Assembly (NCBI GenBank): GCA_018815265.1
Contig: JAHIYG010000094.1
Location: 1 to 7,735, forward strand
Origin: Candidatus Altarchaeota archaeon
Lineage (GTDB): Archaea; Altiarchaeota; Altiarchaeia; IMC4; SCGC-AAA252-I15
Direction of reading: 5' to 3'
DNA length: 7,735 bases
Made by a program: the position numbers and the translations under genes. Below the pieces are notes generated by a model. It made no database searches. It was not told the DNA's origin and saw only the letters and a program-made list of their open reading frames with translations. Below are positions 5,563 through 7,735 of this stretch, piece after piece. Within the stretch, counting starts at the first letter, position 1. Every line of letters starts with the position of its first letter.

Positions 5563-6798
5563 ATGAAACCGACAGTTGAAAGATACAGGCCTATTGTCGG
5601 GGATGAAATAGTCGATGAAATATATGAAATAGCCCATCCCCTAAGAAACAAACACATCGTCCACCTAAACAGCACATACCAAGGCGGAGGCGTTGCTGAA
5701 ATACTGCAAACGCTCGTAGCCCTAATGAACGACGTCGGCATAAGAACAGGATGGCGGATACTGCATGGAACACCTGATTTCTTCGAAATAACAAAAAAAT
5801 TCCACAACGCCCTACAAGGCAATGACATAAACCTAACAGACAAAAAGAAGAAAATCTACGAGGAAACAAACGAAAGGTTCAGTTCATTCACCCACTTAGA
5901 CCATGACCTAGTGTTCGTACACGACCCCCAACCTCTACCTCTAATCAAGTTCTATGCGAAAAAACAACCATGGGTTTGGAGGCTGCACATAGACATATCC
6001 AAACTCAACAACGGCGGATTAGACCTCCTCAACTACCTGAAATCATTCATCCTACGATACGATGCCATGATTGTGTCGATGGAAAAATACAAAAAAGACA
6101 TGCCGATACGGCAGGAAGTAATCCCCCCATCAATTGACCCGTTATCCTCAAAAAATGAGAAATTGAGTTCGCAGACTATTGACCGATACCTCAATAAATT
6201 CGGAGTAGACAGGGATAAACCATTCATAACCCAAGTATCTCGTTTCGACAAATTCAAGGACCCTGAGGGAGTATTGCGGTGCTACCAGAAAGTCAAGGAA
6301 AAGGTAGACTGCAGGCTGGTGATGATAGGCAACATGGCATCAGACGACCCTGAAGGCGAATCCATCTACCGGCGTATGATAACCCAATACGGAGACGACC
6401 CAGACGTGATATTCATCACAGCAACAAATAATGTGCTGGTAAATGCGCTCCAGACCGAGGCGGCATGTGTAATCCAGAAAAGCCTGAAGGAAGGTTTCGC
6501 ACTAACAGTGAGTGAGGCCCTCTGGAAGAAGACACCAGTGGTCGCCTCAAACGTCGGCGGAATACCAGCGCAGATAATAGATGGAGTAAACGGATACCTA
6601 GTCAACCCCAAAGACATAAACATGTGCGCTGACAGGATTGTGAAGATAATGCAAAACGAAAAAATGGCGGCTGAAATGGGGGAGAAAGGCCATGAAATAG
6701 TCAAGAAAAACTTCCTCATAACACGGCACTTGAAAGACTACCTACTCCTGTTCGGACAGCTCCTACAGACAAAACAATGCGACAATACTCCTCAATAA
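5563..6798 (+). CDS. treT: Trehalose synthase (TreT-type glycosyltransferase, GT4)
   Basis: TreT joins NDP-glucose and glucose to give trehalose, with retention, in the cytosol; some members also run the reverse reaction. The 411-aa protein has the usual length and order of parts. These are an N-terminal segment (MKPTVERYRPIVGDE), the nucleotide-sugar domain with HLNSTYQGGGVAEIL (GGGVAE at 41-46) and GWRILHGTPDFFEITKKFHN, HDPQP at 120-124, WRLHID at 139-144, the phosphate-binding SRFDKFKDP (S226, R227, K232), and EGFALTVSEALWKKTPVVAS with the GT4 EX7E pair E310/E318. The ATG at 5563 is the family-like start, with an AT box 24-25 bp upstream and no Shine-Dalgarno. It is divergent from the DUF99 gene and convergent with otsB, overlapping it by 36 bp. 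A second trehalose route (otsA-otsB) lies directly next door. It could be confused with a trehalose phosphorylase-like GT4, but the N-terminal half is strongly TreT-like. Confidence 0.92.
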   Translation: MKPTVERYRPIVGDEIVDEIYEIAHPLRNKHIVHLNSTYQGGGVAEILQTLVALMNDVGIRTGWRILHGTPDFFEITKKFHNALQGNDINLTDKKKKIYEETNERFSSFTHLDHDLVFVHDPQPLPLIKFYAKKQPWVWRLHIDISKLNNGGLDLLNYLKSFILRYDAMIVSMEKYKKDMPIRQEVIPPSIDPLSSKNEKLSSQTIDRYLNKFGVDRDKPFITQVSRFDKFKDPEGVLRCYQKVKEKVDCRLVMIGNMASDDPEGESIYRRMITQYGDDPDVIFITATNNVLVNALQTEAACVIQKSLKEGFALTVSEALWKKTPVVASNVGGIPAQIIDGVNGYLVNPKDINMCADRIVKIMQNEKMAAEMGEKGHEIVKKNFLITRHLKDYLLLFGQLLQTKQCDNTPQ

Positions 6799-7554
6799 CA
6801 GACACACGTCCTCCGCATCCTCAAGGTAATACTTAGCAAGCGACTCCCGCCTCCCCACTGCAACCCCCACATCTCCATCAGTTAGTATCCTGAAAACGTC
6901 TTCGTCTGTTTCGTCGTCTCCGACATAGACTGTGGAAAAAGAATTCACACCCGCATTTCTAAGATGCTTCTTCAAGGCATTGACTGCAGCGCCCTTGTTG
7001 ACTTCCAAGTCTGGCAGAAACTCCAGCGTCATCTTGTTTTCCTTGATAACAAACCCCCCTCCAATGTATGGTTTCACCACTTTTTCAAAGCTCTTTCTGA
7101 TGTTTTGCTTTTCTGCATCATTCACCAGCCGGTAATGTAGGACAAGAGAGTATTTTTTGTCCTCCAAAAAGGCACCGTCAAAGACAGACACTGTCGGCGA
7201 CAGTTTTTCCCTGACCTCTGAGACAGTGGGTTGTACCTTCAGGAGAGCCTCTTCAGCAACAGGCGACTCAAACCCCTCAGACTCTAAACCATGGCTTCCG
7301 CAGTAATAGATGCATTCTAAACCAATTATGGACTTAATCTCCTTCAAGCGCCGCCCGCTAAAAACACCCAAAAGTATGCTGTCATTTTCAGATAGGGTTT
7401 TCAGAAGTTCTCTCACATCAGGCGACAAAACTGCATTTTCCGGTCTGTCAACTATGGGCGTTAATGTGCCGTCATAGTCCAAAAGCAAAACCAACTTTTC
7501 GCCATTTGTGATTGTTGCAGATATCTCCTCCCAACATGAAATGGCATGTTTCAT
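6763..7554 (-). CDS. otsB: Trehalose-6-phosphate phosphatase (HAD superfamily)
   Basis: OtsB removes phosphate from trehalose-6-phosphate to release trehalose, the second step of the OtsA-OtsB route. The 263-aa protein carries all HAD motifs: DYDGTLTPI with nucleophile D26 and D28, FSGRR at 65-69, Lys187 in EVNKGAAV, and GDDETDEDVF with D213, D214 and D217. The OtsB-specific CGSHGLE (85-91) and KKYSLVLHYR (133-142) regions are present. Its length matches bacterial and archaeal OtsB. The ATG at 7554 lies 4 nt after the otsA stop with no good Shine-Dalgarno, suggesting one transcript and translational coupling. The 3' end overlaps treT tail-to-tail by 36 bp, which adds only the variable C-terminal LLRSIVALFCL-type tail. 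It is intact and likely active. Confidence 0.93.
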   Translation of the reverse strand: MKHAISCWEEISATITNGEKLVLLLDYDGTLTPIVDRPENAVLSPDVRELLKTLSENDSILLGVFSGRRLKEIKSIIGLECIYYCGSHGLESEGFESPVAEEALLKVQPTVSEVREKLSPTVSVFDGAFLEDKKYSLVLHYRLVNDAEKQNIRKSFEKVVKPYIGGGFVIKENKMTLEFLPDLEVNKGAAVNALKKHLRNAGVNSFSTVYVGDDETDEDVFRILTDGDVGVAVGRRESLAKYYLEDAEDVCLLLRSIVALFCL

Positions 7555-7558
7555 AACC

Positions 7559-7735
7559 CTAAGAAACCCGTTTGAGGTTGGATATTACATTTCCAGCCCA
7601 AGTGTATATGTTGTTTTCCCGAACAACCTCCCTCATATGCCTCATTAGCTCCTCCTTCTCGGAATCTTTCATCTTAGTCAACCTTCTGATGGACTTCAGG
7701 AAGGACTTTGTGTCATAGGGGTTGACCTGCACAGC
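7559..7735 (-). CDS. otsA: Trehalose-6-phosphate synthase, C-terminal 58 residues (cut by the right edge)
   Basis: The minus frame is open from the window edge to a TAG at 7561-7559. It reads AVQVNPYDTKSFLKSIRRLT, then a basic/acidic helix (KMKDSEKEELMRHMREVV), then NNIYTWAGNVISNL. This is the C-terminal end of a GT20 OtsA: the A-x-x-VNPYD motif that precedes the last helices, and the ni-x-x-W end helix. OtsA makes trehalose-6-phosphate from NDP-glucose and glucose-6-phosphate. It lies immediately upstream of otsB with a 4-nt gap, in the classic order otsA-otsB. The catalytic N-terminal domain is outside the window. Only the last ~58 residues are visible, so activity cannot be judged, but the family call is secure because of the motif and its partner. 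Confidence 0.85.
   Translation of the reverse strand, partial: AVQVNPYDTKSFLKSIRRLTKMKDSEKEELMRHMREVVRENNIYTWAGNVISNLKRVS

Noticed and set aside
7615..7660. GGAGGAG followed by ATG inside the otsA end as an internal start
   Set aside because: The frame stays within the conserved OtsA C-terminal helix and the motif arises from Lys-Glu-Glu codons; no separate product is indicated.

Overview
The window most likely comes from an uncultivated archaeon. Pointers are a DUF99/UPF0215 gene (a mainly archaeal family), a TreT-type trehalose synthase close to the Thermococcales/Thermoproteales enzymes, AT-rich boxes about 25 bp upstream of start codons with no clear Shine-Dalgarno (leaderless-type promoters), heavy use of ATA, AGA and AGG codons, and exported proteins with Thr-run linkers (TTTTTL) and a CCLD...NGICD motif. 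I associate this linker and Cys style with DPANN and Altiarchaeota-like genomes. That placement is from memory and no lineage is proven here.

Layout. (1) 1-393, minus: 5' part of an unrecognised gene cut by the window edge, with a 15-bp palindrome touching its start codon. (2) 394-498: divergent intergenic region. (3) 499-3513, plus: a 1004-aa exported protein with a lipobox-like signal sequence, a Cys/calcium-loop-like motif, a Thr/Ser linker, about nine beta-propeller-type repeats, a TTTTT-rich linker and about 50 cysteines in the last 340 residues. (4) 3514-3565: hairpin/T-rich terminator followed by a promoter-like box. (5) 3566-4984, plus: a membrane-anchored exported protein whose ectodomain looks like a zinc phospholipase C/S1-P1 nuclease fold that has lost its metal ligands, followed by a CCGC-type Cys domain, a Thr/Pro linker, one transmembrane helix and a charged tail. 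(6) 4920-5513, minus: DUF99 gene, overlapping the previous gene tail-to-tail by 65 bp. (7) 5514-5562: 49-bp divergent gap with one near-symmetric AT box in its exact middle. (8) 5563-6798, plus: treT. (9) 6763-7554, minus: otsB, overlapping treT tail-to-tail by 36 bp. (10) 7559-7735, minus: 3' end of otsA, 4 nt upstream of otsB.

Functionally there are two blocks. The left block is cell-surface biology: two neighbouring exported, Cys-rich, Thr-linker proteins on the same strand that may meet outside the cell. The right block is trehalose metabolism. otsA-otsB makes trehalose via trehalose-6-phosphate, and convergent treT uses NDP-glucose plus glucose, or runs in reverse. DUF99, a predicted endonuclease V-like protein, sits between them and faces treT across a minimal divergent promoter.

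There is no gene-free stretch over 300 bases. I saw no tRNA, rRNA, CRISPR, transposase or integrase. Gene packing is tight, with two convergent overlaps and a 49-bp divergent gap. The most unusual items are the putative pseudo-enzyme ectodomain, the mirror-image divergent promoter, and the two trehalose routes placed tail-to-tail.
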